A stretch of 17,375 nt of DNA, taken from positions 1 to 17,375 of the forward strand of contig JALKBU010001064.1 of the NCBI GenBank assembly GCA_023091735.1, given 5' to 3'. This DNA comes from Trichomonas tenax. Its lineage: Eukaryota > Parabasalia > Trichomonadida > Trichomonadidae. Under the pieces are notes generated by a model, which saw only the letters and a list, made by a program, of their open reading frames with translations, was not told where the DNA came from and ran no database searches. Below are positions 1 to 9,381 of this stretch, piece after piece (position 1 is the stretch's first letter; the number at the start of each line of letters is the position of its first letter). A program made the position numbers and the translations under genes.

Positions 1-709
1 AAAGATATTTATGACACTTTTTATAAAGGTGACAATTTGCCCGCGCAAAAAGTGACAGTTTATTCATGAAAAGTGACTTTAAGGTTCCCCTGTCACTTTT
101 TGGTGTTCACTTTTGTCATAGACTCATAAATTGAGAAGAATAGAGCAGGAAAATTTGAAAAGAATGATCATTATTTTTGGGAGAATAACACACATAGCTT
201 ATGTGTGAACACTTGGAATACTTTTTTTTCCCAAAAAAAACATATTTGTGATTAGATTTACCTATTTATCATCGACAACAACCTATTTTACGTTATATAA
301 ATGCTATACAATGGTAATATAATATATTATAATGAGTAAAGCACATCATGGCAAATCAATGTTTTTGATGCAAGATATCTCTATTATTTTAATGAGATAT
401 AGACTTTGTTAGCTAATTCTTTAATATATCATGCACAACATGATTTTGTACATTGAGGTTCAATAACTTAGCAAGAAGTTAATCCAGTGATTTAAAAAAC
501 GAGTTTCGCCGACTTTGCGTATAAATTTTAGACAAGCCTTCGTCATTTCGAACGAATGGGCAATACCTAGAAAGATCGGAACAAGTAGAAAATATCACAT
601 AAGGCTGTTAATTAAAAATATCAAAAAATGAAATGTTATTTTTAAAATATGATCTTCAAAAAAATAAGAATTTGTCAGATTTTTTATTCTTTATCAAAAA
701 ACAATTTCG
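1..709. other. Non-coding 5' flank of the large gene
   Basis: AT-rich sequence with no plausible ORF. The first 120 bases hold a cluster of GTGACA/TGTCAC motifs (separate entry). The rest shows A and T runs, such as the poly-T/poly-A stretch near 221-240, but no RNA gene I recognise. A TCACA initiator-like match at 594-598 lies about 112 bases before the ATG at 710, farther than usual for trichomonad initiators, so I do not assign it as the promoter. A TCA at 692-694 is followed by A and does not fit TCA-Y-W. Confidence 0.6.
12..117. repeat. Cluster of GTGACA/TGTCAC motifs with a 12-bp inverted repeat
   Basis: About six copies of TGACA or TGTCAC, often extended to AAAGTGACA or its complement, occur in about 105 bases. 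AAAAAGTGACAG at 47-58 and CTGTCACTTTTT at 90-101 form a perfect 12-bp inverted repeat around a 31-base loop. The same core recurs near 13.66-13.76 kb and in the TGTCACTCAT field near 16 kb, so it is a dispersed intergenic motif here. Function unknown. Confidence 0.55.
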
Positions 710-3700
710 ATGCCTCCAAGAAAGCACCCGATTCAGAGTCTTCTTGAGTCGGCATCGGCGGCGGTGTCCATGGAGTGGGAATTCCAGGACATCGTGAAGA
801 GAACGGCCATTTCTCGCATTCCTTTGCTAGATAAGAATCAAAAGTTCGAATTGGCTGAAGATATCAAAAACAAAGTAACATCAATCGATATATTTCGTAA
901 AATAGGATTTAAATTCGTTGTAGACAGCCACACATTCGATCCTCTTCCTCGAATGTTGATCGAATCGAAGTATTCTGTTTCGTTACAGTTGATTCTGCTA
1001 TTTTACCAATGTGTGGTTTGGTCCTTTGATACCAGTCACGTTAAAACAACAGAGGAATTGCTTTTAATTTTATACACTTATCAACAATTATATGAAAACG
1101 CAGGAATTGCTGAAAACCAGCTCGAATACACTCTCAGGCTCGCGATTAAATCGTGCTTTAATACGCAGAACTTCAAATTTAGCGAATTAGCCATTATTAT
1201 GATTATTGAAATTTTCGACAAATCGAAGTTTTTCACAGTGAAAATGACAAAGGTTTTCAACAAAATTATTATAATTGCGAACACACATTCAGAAAAAACA
1301 AGAAAAGAGCTTCTTACGTTTTTAGTTCACGCATCTACCGAAAAAAGACCATATTTCGTTAATGCAAACTTATCTTTAGTCTACGAAATCATCAGCCAAT
1401 ACGTTTCTATGCTCGATTCCAAAGGATTGATGGTTTTTGGATATATGAGTCAATATGCACCGCATGAAATCATGATTATGCTTATTGGCACAATTCCTTA
1501 TTGTCTGTTTTCGCTTATCCCTCAATCAAACAAAACAATACAAACATCAACACAAAATTTCCCAATAATCGACATTCAAAATCTTCCTTTGGACTTCTTT
1601 GATATGGATATAGAGGGAGAAACGATTTTTGACTATATCTTCCCTACAAATTTTTCGTTTATCGGAACTCAATTGTCTGAATATTCAGAAAGAATTGCAA
1701 ATGCGTTGATTCCTGTTTCGAACAAGTACAGAGAGCTCTTTTTCAAGGTGTGTGAAGATATTATTAAAAAAGAAAACAAAGCACAAGTTATAATTTTCGC
1801 GAGTTTAATTATAATGATAATTGAAAAGCTTACAATCGTTTCGTCTGTGTCGAACTCGTATCAGGTGATCACGGAGTCCTTCATTATGTCATCACAACAA
1901 AATATTTTCGAGACAATTGATGATGATGTAAGTTTTGGACGACAAAAGTTGTTTAAAATCATCACAAGGAACAGCCCTGACTTGATATTTGATGTTTTTG
2001 CACGATTTCCGAGTTCTCCACTGTTAATTGCGGAATTTATCGTGAGACTTTTTCAATGCAATATATCGAAATTGAATTTGAAGTTTTTCGCTAACGAAGG
2101 CTTTGTGAACTGTTTTTTTACATCCATATATCAATTGAATGAATTCAAGCAAGCGAGAAGTACTATTTTCTACTTTTTGAACTATTTAGTTCAAATTCCA
2201 GAAGTTGCAAATATTTGTTTATCATCGCAAACATTCGTGAAACATTTTTATAGATTTCTGTTTAACAAAAACTGCGGCACGAAATTAATACCTAACATTA
2301 TCTCAATCATGTGTAACTGCAATGATATCATGAAATTACAGCCTGCGTTGTCGTTTTTTAAACAAGTTATCGATGTTTGTGCACAAAATTGCCAGAAAAA
2401 CAATGATTACGTAATTCTCGCTTATTCCATTATACAACTGATGGTAGCCATCGGCAATCATCACAATATATCTTCTGACATCCTCAAACCTTTCTTCCTT
2501 AAGTTATTACAAATCGGAATCGATGTCAAGAAAAATGATTTTATATTCGATTTTTTGTTTGTTTTAACGAAAGTTGATCCTGATTTTTCAGTCAGTTCCG
2601 AATATTTCAGTATCATATTACAGATTATTAGTGAAACATGCGGCCAAGAACCATCAGATTACATTTATCAAATGATAGGAAAAATCACAAATCGCTGCAG
2701 CTTCGATGCAAACCTTTATTTGCCAATTGCATCAAAAATTGGAGCTCCTCTGGCTATTGGTGCATTTGGATTAAGTTCAAGACTCAAAAACATTCTAAAA
2801 GCGTTTGTTAGAATGGTTGATCTTCAATCATCAACGATTTTCCAATTGCATGAATTAGGCGTTGATGTTTTATTGATACAGTATTTCACTATGGATACAG
2901 AGATAACATATGTTTCATCTCACGACTATCAAATGCCAATTCGCTTAGATGAAGAAGCAGAAGCAATCGCAATTCATTTATTATCAAGAATTGTTTCGCA
3001 AGCTTCGTCACAGAATGTATTAAACCAATTCACACAGATGTTGCAGCGCGGACATGCGAAATCAGCTTCTTTGTTGATTGATGAGTCATTTGGACGTTGT
3101 GCTTCTCTCGGAGGAACAGTTTTTCCACTTGGTTTCGTTCCGACGCAATTTTGCAATGAATCATTCCCTGCACAAGTTTTCAACAAATCTTTTTCAATCA
3201 AGATCTCGTTGTGCATTGATACTGTTGTTTTATTCAGACAAGAAGGCCTCGTTGAGTTATTTAAGATCATTGATATCGAAAATTCATTCATCAATGTTTT
3301 CATTTCAAGAAATCAAATCTTCGTTATCTATGATGATAAAGATACAACGACGACATCTTGTTTAATGAGATCTCTTGAAGGAGGAAAGTGGTGTGATTTG
3401 ATATTCTCTTTCAAGATTGGAACAGATCCAATAATTAAAGTCACAACATTCAGTTCTCTTAATCTGAGCGGAAATTCATGTGATACTAAGTTCAGTCCTT
3501 TCGTTGGTGATACAGTAAAGATATTAGTTGGTGGACATGAAGGCGATAAACCATTCCAGCAACTCGGTCAGTTCTGCAAGTTCAAGATTTACACAGGAAT
3601 CTTTAACTCTATTGATGATGATAATGAGAAGAATTTAGTTTACGATGGATCAAATCTCACTTTGTCAACAACTGAACAGCGTTTCCAGAACACAATTGTT

Positions 3701-5374
3701 TATCCACGAACATCTCCATTTAGTTTATTAGAAGCAGCTCAAGCAGTTAATTACGCAAACATTTTATCTCATTTGCTTCGTGTTATAGAAAAACCAGAAA
3801 TATTTGATAATATATTATCGATCATGAGACAAATCTTCTCTGTTACCGTTGATTTCGATGGATATGAAAGATTTATCACATATATATTAGATCATCCACA
3901 TCTTATTTGCTTCGACACATTCAAGAAATTACTCAACACATGTGAAACATTACCAGAAGAATTGCACGAGAATTTCATTTCAGCAATCATTGGGAATCTT
4001 TTTATTTGGGCCAAATCTAGTCCTGATCAATTCGAGCTCATTGTATTGTATTACGCTCAGATTATGAATGTCACAAAGAAATTAAGTTTAACAAGATATT
4101 TAGGTTTCTTCTGTGACTTATTTGCAAATGATGGTCCGTGTAGAAACGAAATACAAACAAGAAAGTATTTTGCTCAATTCTTGAATAGATTAACAGCAGT
4201 TTCAAATCAAAATGATGCACAGTTCCTTTTAGAGTTAATTGTGAAACATAAATCGAATCATGACATTGTTGTTGTTTTGCAAAATCTCTTCGTTTTGTTG
4301 GAAGATTCAAAGACAAATTCACTTTCGCAAAAAGAAGAATATTGCAAGAAATTTTTGCAATCAATCAACGAAAATGCAGAAGAATCAGCGAACTACTTCT
4401 TGATTATCTTGAAACTCACTCAATACAACTCTATTAAGTTTATTCTCGCGGCAATTGGAAAGTTAGAAAAAATGAAAGTTTCTCTCGATGTTTTTAACAT
4501 TGTTTTTGAGAAAACACGTTTCACATTTGGTCTTTTAATGCCACTTTGTTTCCTCTCTTTAGGAGCAAACGAAATGGCTGAAACATTTGCAGTAACAAGT
4601 TTAGCAGATCTCGCAATGAACGATGATAATGCTTCGACAATAATGGACTTTCCATTGTGGTACATTTCGCCAGTTATCATTGGATTCAAGATTGGAAAAG
4701 AAGTAACAATAAGTATAATGAGTATTATCTTCTCTCTGATAGAAATGAGCAATGACAAAGGAAATATGATCAAGGATAGCTATTTATTCATCATTTTAGT
4801 TTCTCTCGCATACCCAACAAATACCGAACTCTTGACATCGTTTATTGATCAGTTACTCGACACACAAATTGCTGATAAAGATACAATGACATTCATTTTG
4901 TTCTCTTATATATTCCTTAGGTTCAACGGAAGTTCCATTTCAACTGAATTAAAAGATGCATTCGAGCAGAGCTGTTTCAATAATGGAGAGAAAATAACTT
5001 CAAAGGTTGCAACATTTTCACCAATAGAATCATTCTCTGATGCTTGTAATCATCTTAAGTTAGACTTTAAGAACATAGTTGTCATGTTCAATATGTCCAT
5101 AAATGGAAGCGAATGGAATGATTTAAAGAGAGCTGAAGGACTAGAGAAGATATTGTCAAGCATATCAACTGAAGAAGCAAACTCGATGAAGTACTTCATT
5201 CACTACTTCATAGACAGAAAAGGAAGGCACAACGAAGACTTGAACAAGTCATTCTCTAAGATTGATGCATTTATTGTGCAACAGGCAAATGTGTTCAGAT
5301 ACGCAATATACGACTACGCATATAGAATCAGCAGCACATTGAATGATATTATGAAGAGTCTTGCAGAAATATAA
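710..5374 (+). CDS. Large helical-repeat protein with ConA-like domain, BEACH-protein-like N-terminal region
   Basis: A 1554-residue intronless frame from ATG (MPPRKHPIQS) to TAA. Nearly the whole protein is leucine/isoleucine/phenylalanine-rich amphipathic helix, consistent with an armadillo/HEAT-type solenoid; I see no transmembrane segment or signal peptide. Residues about 805-1000 change to alternating beta-like sequence, with FPLGFVP at the start, LEGGKWCDLIFSF near 885-900 and KILVGG after it, resembling a ConA/LamG-like lectin fold. A helical solenoid then resumes to the C-terminus. Solenoid, ConA-like domain, solenoid is the order seen in the N-terminal halves of BEACH-family proteins (LRBA, neurobeachin), which act as membrane-trafficking scaffolds. 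The PH, BEACH and WD40 modules are absent and no coding sequence continues downstream. The gene assignment is firm; the family assignment is a fold-level inference. It could instead be an unrelated trichomonad scaffold. Confidence 0.85.
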   Translation: MPPRKHPIQSLLESASAAVSMEWEFQDIVKRTAISRIPLLDKNQKFELAEDIKNKVTSIDIFRKIGFKFVVDSHTFDPLPRMLIESKYSVSLQLILLFYQCVVWSFDTSHVKTTEELLLILYTYQQLYENAGIAENQLEYTLRLAIKSCFNTQNFKFSELAIIMIIEIFDKSKFFTVKMTKVFNKIIIIANTHSEKTRKELLTFLVHASTEKRPYFVNANLSLVYEIISQYVSMLDSKGLMVFGYMSQYAPHEIMIMLIGTIPYCLFSLIPQSNKTIQTSTQNFPIIDIQNLPLDFFDMDIEGETIFDYIFPTNFSFIGTQLSEYSERIANALIPVSNKYRELFFKVCEDIIKKENKAQVIIFASLIIMIIEKLTIVSSVSNSYQVITESFIMSSQQNIFETIDDDVSFGRQKLFKIITRNSPDLIFDVFARFPSSPLLIAEFIVRLFQCNISKLNLKFFANEGFVNCFFTSIYQLNEFKQARSTIFYFLNYLVQIPEVANICLSSQTFVKHFYRFLFNKNCGTKLIPNIISIMCNCNDIMKLQPALSFFKQVIDVCAQNCQKNNDYVILAYSIIQLMVAIGNHHNISSDILKPFFLKLLQIGIDVKKNDFIFDFLFVLTKVDPDFSVSSEYFSIILQIISETCGQEPSDYIYQMIGKITNRCSFDANLYLPIASKIGAPLAIGAFGLSSRLKNILKAFVRMVDLQSSTIFQLHELGVDVLLIQYFTMDTEITYVSSHDYQMPIRLDEEAEAIAIHLLSRIVSQASSQNVLNQFTQMLQRGHAKSASLLIDESFGRCASLGGTVFPLGFVPTQFCNESFPAQVFNKSFSIKISLCIDTVVLFRQEGLVELFKIIDIENSFINVFISRNQIFVIYDDKDTTTTSCLMRSLEGGKWCDLIFSFKIGTDPIIKVTTFSSLNLSGNSCDTKFSPFVGDTVKILVGGHEGDKPFQQLGQFCKFKIYTGIFNSIDDDNEKNLVYDGSNLTLSTTEQRFQNTIVYPRTSPFSLLEAAQAVNYANILSHLLRVIEKPEIFDNILSIMRQIFSVTVDFDGYERFITYILDHPHLICFDTFKKLLNTCETLPEELHENFISAIIGNLFIWAKSSPDQFELIVLYYAQIMNVTKKLSLTRYLGFFCDLFANDGPCRNEIQTRKYFAQFLNRLTAVSNQNDAQFLLELIVKHKSNHDIVVVLQNLFVLLEDSKTNSLSQKEEYCKKFLQSINENAEESANYFLIILKLTQYNSIKFILAAIGKLEKMKVSLDVFNIVFEKTRFTFGLLMPLCFLSLGANEMAETFAVTSLADLAMNDDNASTIMDFPLWYISPVIIGFKIGKEVTISIMSIIFSLIEMSNDKGNMIKDSYLFIILVSLAYPTNTELLTSFIDQLLDTQIADKDTMTFILFSYIFLRFNGSSISTELKDAFEQSCFNNGEKITSKVATFSPIESFSDACNHLKLDFKNIVVMFNMSINGSEWNDLKRAEGLEKILSSISTEEANSMKYFIHYFIDRKGRHNEDLNKSFSKIDAFIVQQANVFRYAIYDYAYRISSTLNDIMKSLAEI

Positions 5375-6042
5375 TGTAAGAATTTTTGTTGTTTTATAAA
5401 TATTTTAGTGTATTTTGATAATTTGCAAACGCTTTGAAATCATCAAAAAGCAAAATATGCTGATGGATAACTTCCAATTTCTATTGGAGATTTTATCAAA
5501 ACTCAACTCTATAGAGAAAAAAAAAAATTAAAGCATTTCGATTTTGAAGAAGAATTCTGACCCGTAAAAATATTTTTGACAATGTAAAATATTAACAAGA
5601 AAAGTTTGACATGTAAATCTTGTTTTTGACATAGTTAATATTCGACATGTAAATTCAAAATTTGATATGTAATTATTTGACATGTAACGTTGAAATCTGA
5701 TTTGTAAATATATGTCGGGTAATTTTAAATTTTGTTATGTAAACTTGATAAACTTTCTATGGAGAAAAAACAATAAAGAGTGGATGATTTTCTCCCAAAA
5801 ATTGTTTTGGAAATCGATGTCATAGTGTGTGGTATCAACAGAAGTGGCCTGATTCAAAAAACCAAAAAAAAACTCTTTAATGATACGAAATATGCTTTCA
5901 ATTGTGTACATATAATAAAAATTGAATAAATATTGATTTTTTAAGCGGTGGATATTGAGATTTTAAATTGAGAAGGAGAATTGAAAATAATTCAAAAAAG
6001 AGTCCATGATTTTCAATTTAAAATAACATTCACGTTATTTTC
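5375..6042. other. Intergenic region with repeat array
   Basis: No ORF of note. It contains the TTGACATGTAA-type array (5555-5747). Two similar A-rich segments flank the array: CTCTATAGAGAAAA near 5507 and TTCTATGGAGAAAA near 5755. The remainder is AT-rich with short homopolymers. Confidence 0.6.
5555..5747 (+). repeat. Degenerate tandem array of TTGACATGTAA-type units, about 20-base spacing
   Basis: About ten units fit T-T/C-T/C-GA-N-A/T-T-GT(T)AA, at roughly 5555, 5575, 5605, 5625, 5641, 5661, 5676, 5696, 5711 and 5731, spaced 15-30 bases apart. The best copies read TTTGACATGTAA (5605, 5676) and TTCGACATGTAA (5641). Intervening bases are AT-rich and not conserved. Related copies occur near 9886-9935 (CTGACATGTAAAC, TTTGACAAATAA, TTGGCATGTGA). 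It could be a protein-binding array or a decayed minisatellite; function unknown. Confidence 0.6.
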
Positions 6043-6047
6043 TCATT
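6043..6047 (+). promoter_or_regulatory. Candidate initiator (TCATT) upstream of the nuclease gene
   Basis: TCATT fits the trichomonad Inr consensus TCA-Y-W, with A+1 at 6045. The nearest ATG (6050) is only five bases downstream but is out of frame with the nuclease and ends after 16 codons. Either the true start is farther in, or a single-base change separates this ATG from the nuclease frame. Confidence 0.35.
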
Positions 6048-6167
6048 AAATGGAATCAAATTTTTGGGAATATAACGACCATTTTTTGTGTGGAAGATAA
6101 TCGTCGGAGGTTTAACATTTGTGTGGAAAATAATCGATTGTTCATCATCGTTTTATCATTTTTAAGC

Positions 6168-6878
6168 ATGTTTTCTTTGATTAACCTTGTTTGCCTTCGT
6201 AAACCAGCATACATGGGCCGTCCAAGACTCGGAGAAACCACGAAACAGATGTTAAAGCGCTTATACGCAGATCATAAAACATATAACTACCAGAAGGCTA
6301 AAATCTACCTCTACAACGAAGTTGAGTGCGAGAACGACCAGATAGAGCTCGTTTACGTGTCAAATGACTATCCATGGAAGTGCCATCAGACGGTTTCTGT
6401 TTCTGCTGTTGACGTCAACGCTGAACACATTTGCCCACAGTCAATATTCGACAAGAAGCTCCCAATGAAGTCTGACCTTCACCATCTCTTCGCCTGCCCA
6501 TCAAAGATCAACAACAAGCGTGGAAACTTCCCATACACCGAAACAGACATCAACACATGTGCTTACTGGTGCAACGAGAACCAGTGCCAGTCCAACAAGC
6601 CATCCAACCCATCCGCTTACTCCTGCATCACAAAGGACAACAAATTCATGCCTTTGGACCAGGATAAGGGCAGAATCGCTCGTGCTATCTTCTACTTCTA
6701 TACAATGTACGACCAGTACAATCTCAACGATAAGTTCGACCTTCAGCTCTTGAAGAGATGGAATAACCAATTCCCACCAAGTGCCTTCGAGATCCGCAGA
6801 AACGACCGTGTGAACCAGACACAGGGCAACCGTAACCCATACATCGATGATTTTACTCTCGTCGATAAGGCTTTTTAA
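6168..6878 (+). CDS. Endonuclease I (NucM/EndA/Vvn family), probably secreted
   Basis: Cleaves DNA, and probably RNA, non-specifically through a beta-beta-alpha-metal centre. Family motifs appear in order: NAEH with PQS, PMKSDLHHLF, INNKRGNFPY, KGRIARAIFYFYT, FPPSAFEIRRN and QGNRNPYIDD near the C-terminus. NAEH supplies the general-base His, and the Asn before RGN fits the metal-binding Asn of Vvn. At least eight cysteines fit disulphides in an exported enzyme. The first in-frame ATG is 6168 (236 residues), but the frame is open from 6027 and upstream codons encode a hydrophobic run (FIIVLSFLSMFSLINLVCL) that looks like a signal sequence cut by the 6168 start; no upstream in-frame ATG exists (6090 is GTG). 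Its base composition and C-ending codons are clearly more GC-rich than in the large gene, fitting high expression or gene transfer. The family is mainly bacterial, so ancient acquisition is likely but inferred. Confidence 0.88.
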   Translation: MFSLINLVCLRKPAYMGRPRLGETTKQMLKRLYADHKTYNYQKAKIYLYNEVECENDQIELVYVSNDYPWKCHQTVSVSAVDVNAEHICPQSIFDKKLPMKSDLHHLFACPSKINNKRGNFPYTETDINTCAYWCNENQCQSNKPSNPSAYSCITKDNKFMPLDQDKGRIARAIFYFYTMYDQYNLNDKFDLQLLKRWNNQFPPSAFEIRRNDRVNQTQGNRNPYIDDFTLVDKAF

Positions 6879-7439
6879 GTGAATTTTATATTTTTTAATC
6901 ATAAACTTTACTTTCCATTAACTTTTATTACATGACTCATACTTTTCTTCTGTAGTATTCATTAACGCCAATGCTGAACTTCAAACGTGTAAACGATATC
7001 AATTCTAAATAAACCAATATCATCAAAAATATATCATTTGTATAGTTTTCTATGCATCAGTTTTAGCTGATTTTCATGTAAGCATAGTCTAATTCATGTT
7101 TTGATTATAAAGAAGATATATCAAACATAACTATCGTATTGTAGCGAGGTTATTTCATGCCTAGGCTCAATAGAACAAGGAAATAATGGTGAAAACAAAA
7201 ATAATTATTTGAAAAAATTTCGCCAATAGAAAATCATCTCATTGCATTTATGATATTCATCATCTACAGCAACATATATCAGATTTATAACCATCATAGC
7301 ACAGTTTTGATTTTTTCATCAATATTTGAAAATCAGTGCCAATAATCAAAAAACAATGCAATATCCCGAAAATAGATCCATTTTCATGAGAAGAGAAGTG
7401 ATTATATAGTCGGGATACTTTTATTATGGCCTTTTATAA
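6879..7439. other. Intergenic, no feature recognised
   Basis: AT-rich spacer between two co-directional genes. No RNA gene, repeat array or good TCA-Y-W initiator near the next ATG (7440). An ATG at 7426 is out of frame with the downstream gene and reaches a stop soon after. Confidence 0.5.
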
Positions 7440-8126
7440 ATGGTCGCGACAAACATTTATGTTGACAATAAAAGTGACAAAATTTTAGCATTTTTAAAAT
7501 CATTTTTAGAGGAAATGGAAGGAAACGTAAGCGAGTACTATGCAATGCTCAGCGATAGCGACAAAGCTGAGTACAATATTTTGCGACAAAATCTGACCTC
7601 CTCTGAGTGCAGGAACTGCAGACACAAGAGATTAGAGAATTTTAACGATATGTTACAAAGAATTCGTAATTTCATTAACAAATCTGATGGCGAGGATTGG
7701 AAAAGAGCTCTGGTGTGTGGTGTTTGTTGGATTAGTGATGGAATTGCAATTAACACTCATCAACTTTCTTATTTGTTAGGAAAGTGTAAAAGTTCTATCA
7801 ACAGTTCCCTTCACAAACTCCAGTACTCGCCGTTTCCGTCCAGTAACCAAGCATCAAAAGAACTTATGGAGATTATTCCGAGATTGAACGCTAATTATGC
7901 GGAATTGAGGCAGTGGACGCTCAGAAAGCACGTCATAATGACGCCTCAGCCAAATCTGGCACATGAAGTGACTCCGACGTCGCTGACTCCAATTCCGCAA
8001 ATAGATTACGGAAATACGGAATATATCGCTCCACCACCGCCAGAATACTCCAATTTTGATGGAGGAGCGTTTTATGATGATGATTACATGCTTCCTTTCA
8101 CTCAATGGGGTTCTATTGATGAGTGA
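7440..8126 (+). CDS. IBD (initiator-binding domain)-type DNA-binding protein
   Basis: A 228-residue frame from ATG. Residues about 60-165 resemble the trichomonad transcription-initiator-binding domain (Pfam IBD; IBP39 of Trichomonas vaginalis), a winged-helix-like fold that binds the TCA-Y-W initiator. Supporting pattern: DWKRALVCGVCWISDG (86-101), a helix with L109 and L112-L113, then KCKSSINSSLHKLQY (115-129), probably the recognition helix, and an aromatic/basic end ELRQWTLRKH (155-164). The first 60 residues are helical and acidic. The tail (165-228) is proline-rich (APPPPEY) and then acidic/aromatic (FYDDDYMLPF), plausible as an activation or contact region. Expected in the nucleus. The DNA target of this paralogue is unknown, and the domain call rests on remembered family patterns, not a profile search. 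It converges on the Myb gene downstream. Confidence 0.7.
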   Translation: MVATNIYVDNKSDKILAFLKSFLEEMEGNVSEYYAMLSDSDKAEYNILRQNLTSSECRNCRHKRLENFNDMLQRIRNFINKSDGEDWKRALVCGVCWISDGIAINTHQLSYLLGKCKSSINSSLHKLQYSPFPSSNQASKELMEIIPRLNANYAELRQWTLRKHVIMTPQPNLAHEVTPTSLTPIPQIDYGNTEYIAPPPPEYSNFDGGAFYDDDYMLPFTQWGSIDE

Positions 8127-8862
8127 TTTTTATCTTGTTAGATTATAGAGATATATGTATACAAATTTATGTATGATTTTCGTTGTTTTAGTTTTAAAGT
8201 GTAATTTACAAATACTACTGCCCTTCCATTTTACATTTTTTCATCAACAAAATATATGATTTATCATTATTTTCTCATATCGAATCTATATACTGTCCTC
8301 GAGGCATACTTGAGAATGGAAACATTTTTTGAGATTCAAAAAAAAAAAAAGCTTATTGTGAAATATTTAAATATTGAGAAAATTAAGGTTTGGGAACGAA
8401 AATAAATAATAATTTATAATGGCATATAGGAAATAATTCAAAATGCAAAAGAATATTCGGTTTTGAACAATATTATTAAGAATTGCAGAAATATGTTTTT
8501 CAGTTCTTTCTTAATCCTTAAGCAATGATATATATAGGACCATGTTAAAACGATGACACACGTCTAGGGCTTAGAAAATGATTATATTAAGAAATAGATT
8601 GTTAACAAGGTGCAATATAAGATACATTTTGAATTATCGAATAGCCTGCGTAGCATAGTAGTTGTTTATTTTTTCAAACAAGAAGGTTAATTGCCAAAAC
8701 CTCGAAAACAACCTTAAAAAGTCAATAAGGGCCACAACAACGATATTTAAGCATTAAGTTTGTTAGGAAATGTATTGGTTTGGATTCAAAACTTTGTGGG
8801 GATTTCCGATAATTATTACTAAACAACGATTATTTTTAATTCAAAAAATAAACATGATTTAT
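8127..8862. other. Convergent intergenic region, no feature recognised
   Basis: Spacer between the 3' ends of the IBD gene (+) and the Myb gene (-). It has an A run near 8338-8350 and no convincing ORF. The reading frame on the plus strand over 8770-9018 partly shadows the Myb gene. No terminator hairpin stands out. Confidence 0.5.
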
Positions 8863-9381
8863 TTACAAAACCTTTTGGTTCAACAAAGAATCAATAGAAT
8901 ACGCTGCCGGACAAGATTCATGGTCAGAAGAGTTGTTATCATCGCTAACATCTCTATATTTGTTTCTAAGAACTGTATACCATCTATTTTTAACAGAGCA
9001 AGAAGTCCTTCCTGGTAACTGGAGGGCTATTTGTGTCCATCTGTTACCAATCTTCTTCTTCTGTTCGAATATGAGTTCGTCTTCCCACTTCTCGAAGTGA
9101 GTCTTCTTTAATTCTGGTTGTAATCTGTACATCCATCTTTCTCTGCACTGTTTTGGTGTTCTTCCCCTAACGCTCTTAGCAACAACATCCCAAAGAACAG
9201 GAGAGGACATTGACACGGCCCTTCTAAGGCACTCATCTTCTTCAAGGGACCAAGGACCTTTAACAGAGAATGTCTTCTTCTCAGATACATCCTGCTGCAT
9301 AGGGATATACATTGGCTGCATCGGCGTGGGATAAGCTTGAACATATGTTGCATAGTTGTATGGATATTCAGGATAATTCAT
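8863..9381 (-). CDS. R2R3-type Myb DNA-binding protein
   Basis: A 172-residue frame starting at ATG (MNYPEYPYNY). Two Myb repeats occupy residues 41-140. Repeat one starts KGPWSLEEDE, with tryptophans at 44, 64 and 83 (CRERW). Repeat two has tryptophans at 99, 115 and 134, with the recognition segment SCSVKNRWYTVLRNKYR. Spacing between the tryptophans and the acidic EED/WED motifs are textbook for DNA-contacting Myb repeats. The N-terminus is Tyr/Pro/Gln/Met-rich, and the tail is short, Ser/Asp-rich and disordered. Small two-repeat Mybs like this are an expanded family in trichomonads, where TvMyb1-3 regulate promoters such as ap65-1. It is expected to be nuclear; the target genes cannot be told from sequence. 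No TCA-Y-W initiator is visible in the 50 bases upstream of the ATG. Confidence 0.93.
   Translation of the reverse strand: MNYPEYPYNYATYVQAYPTPMQPMYIPMQQDVSEKKTFSVKGPWSLEEDECLRRAVSMSSPVLWDVVAKSVRGRTPKQCRERWMYRLQPELKKTHFEKWEDELIFEQKKKIGNRWTQIALQLPGRTSCSVKNRWYTVLRNKYRDVSDDNNSSDHESCPAAYSIDSLLNQKVL

Noticed and set aside
5555..5747. CRISPR-like array
   Set aside because: Units are short and degenerate with irregular spacing, in a eukaryotic setting; no cas genes.
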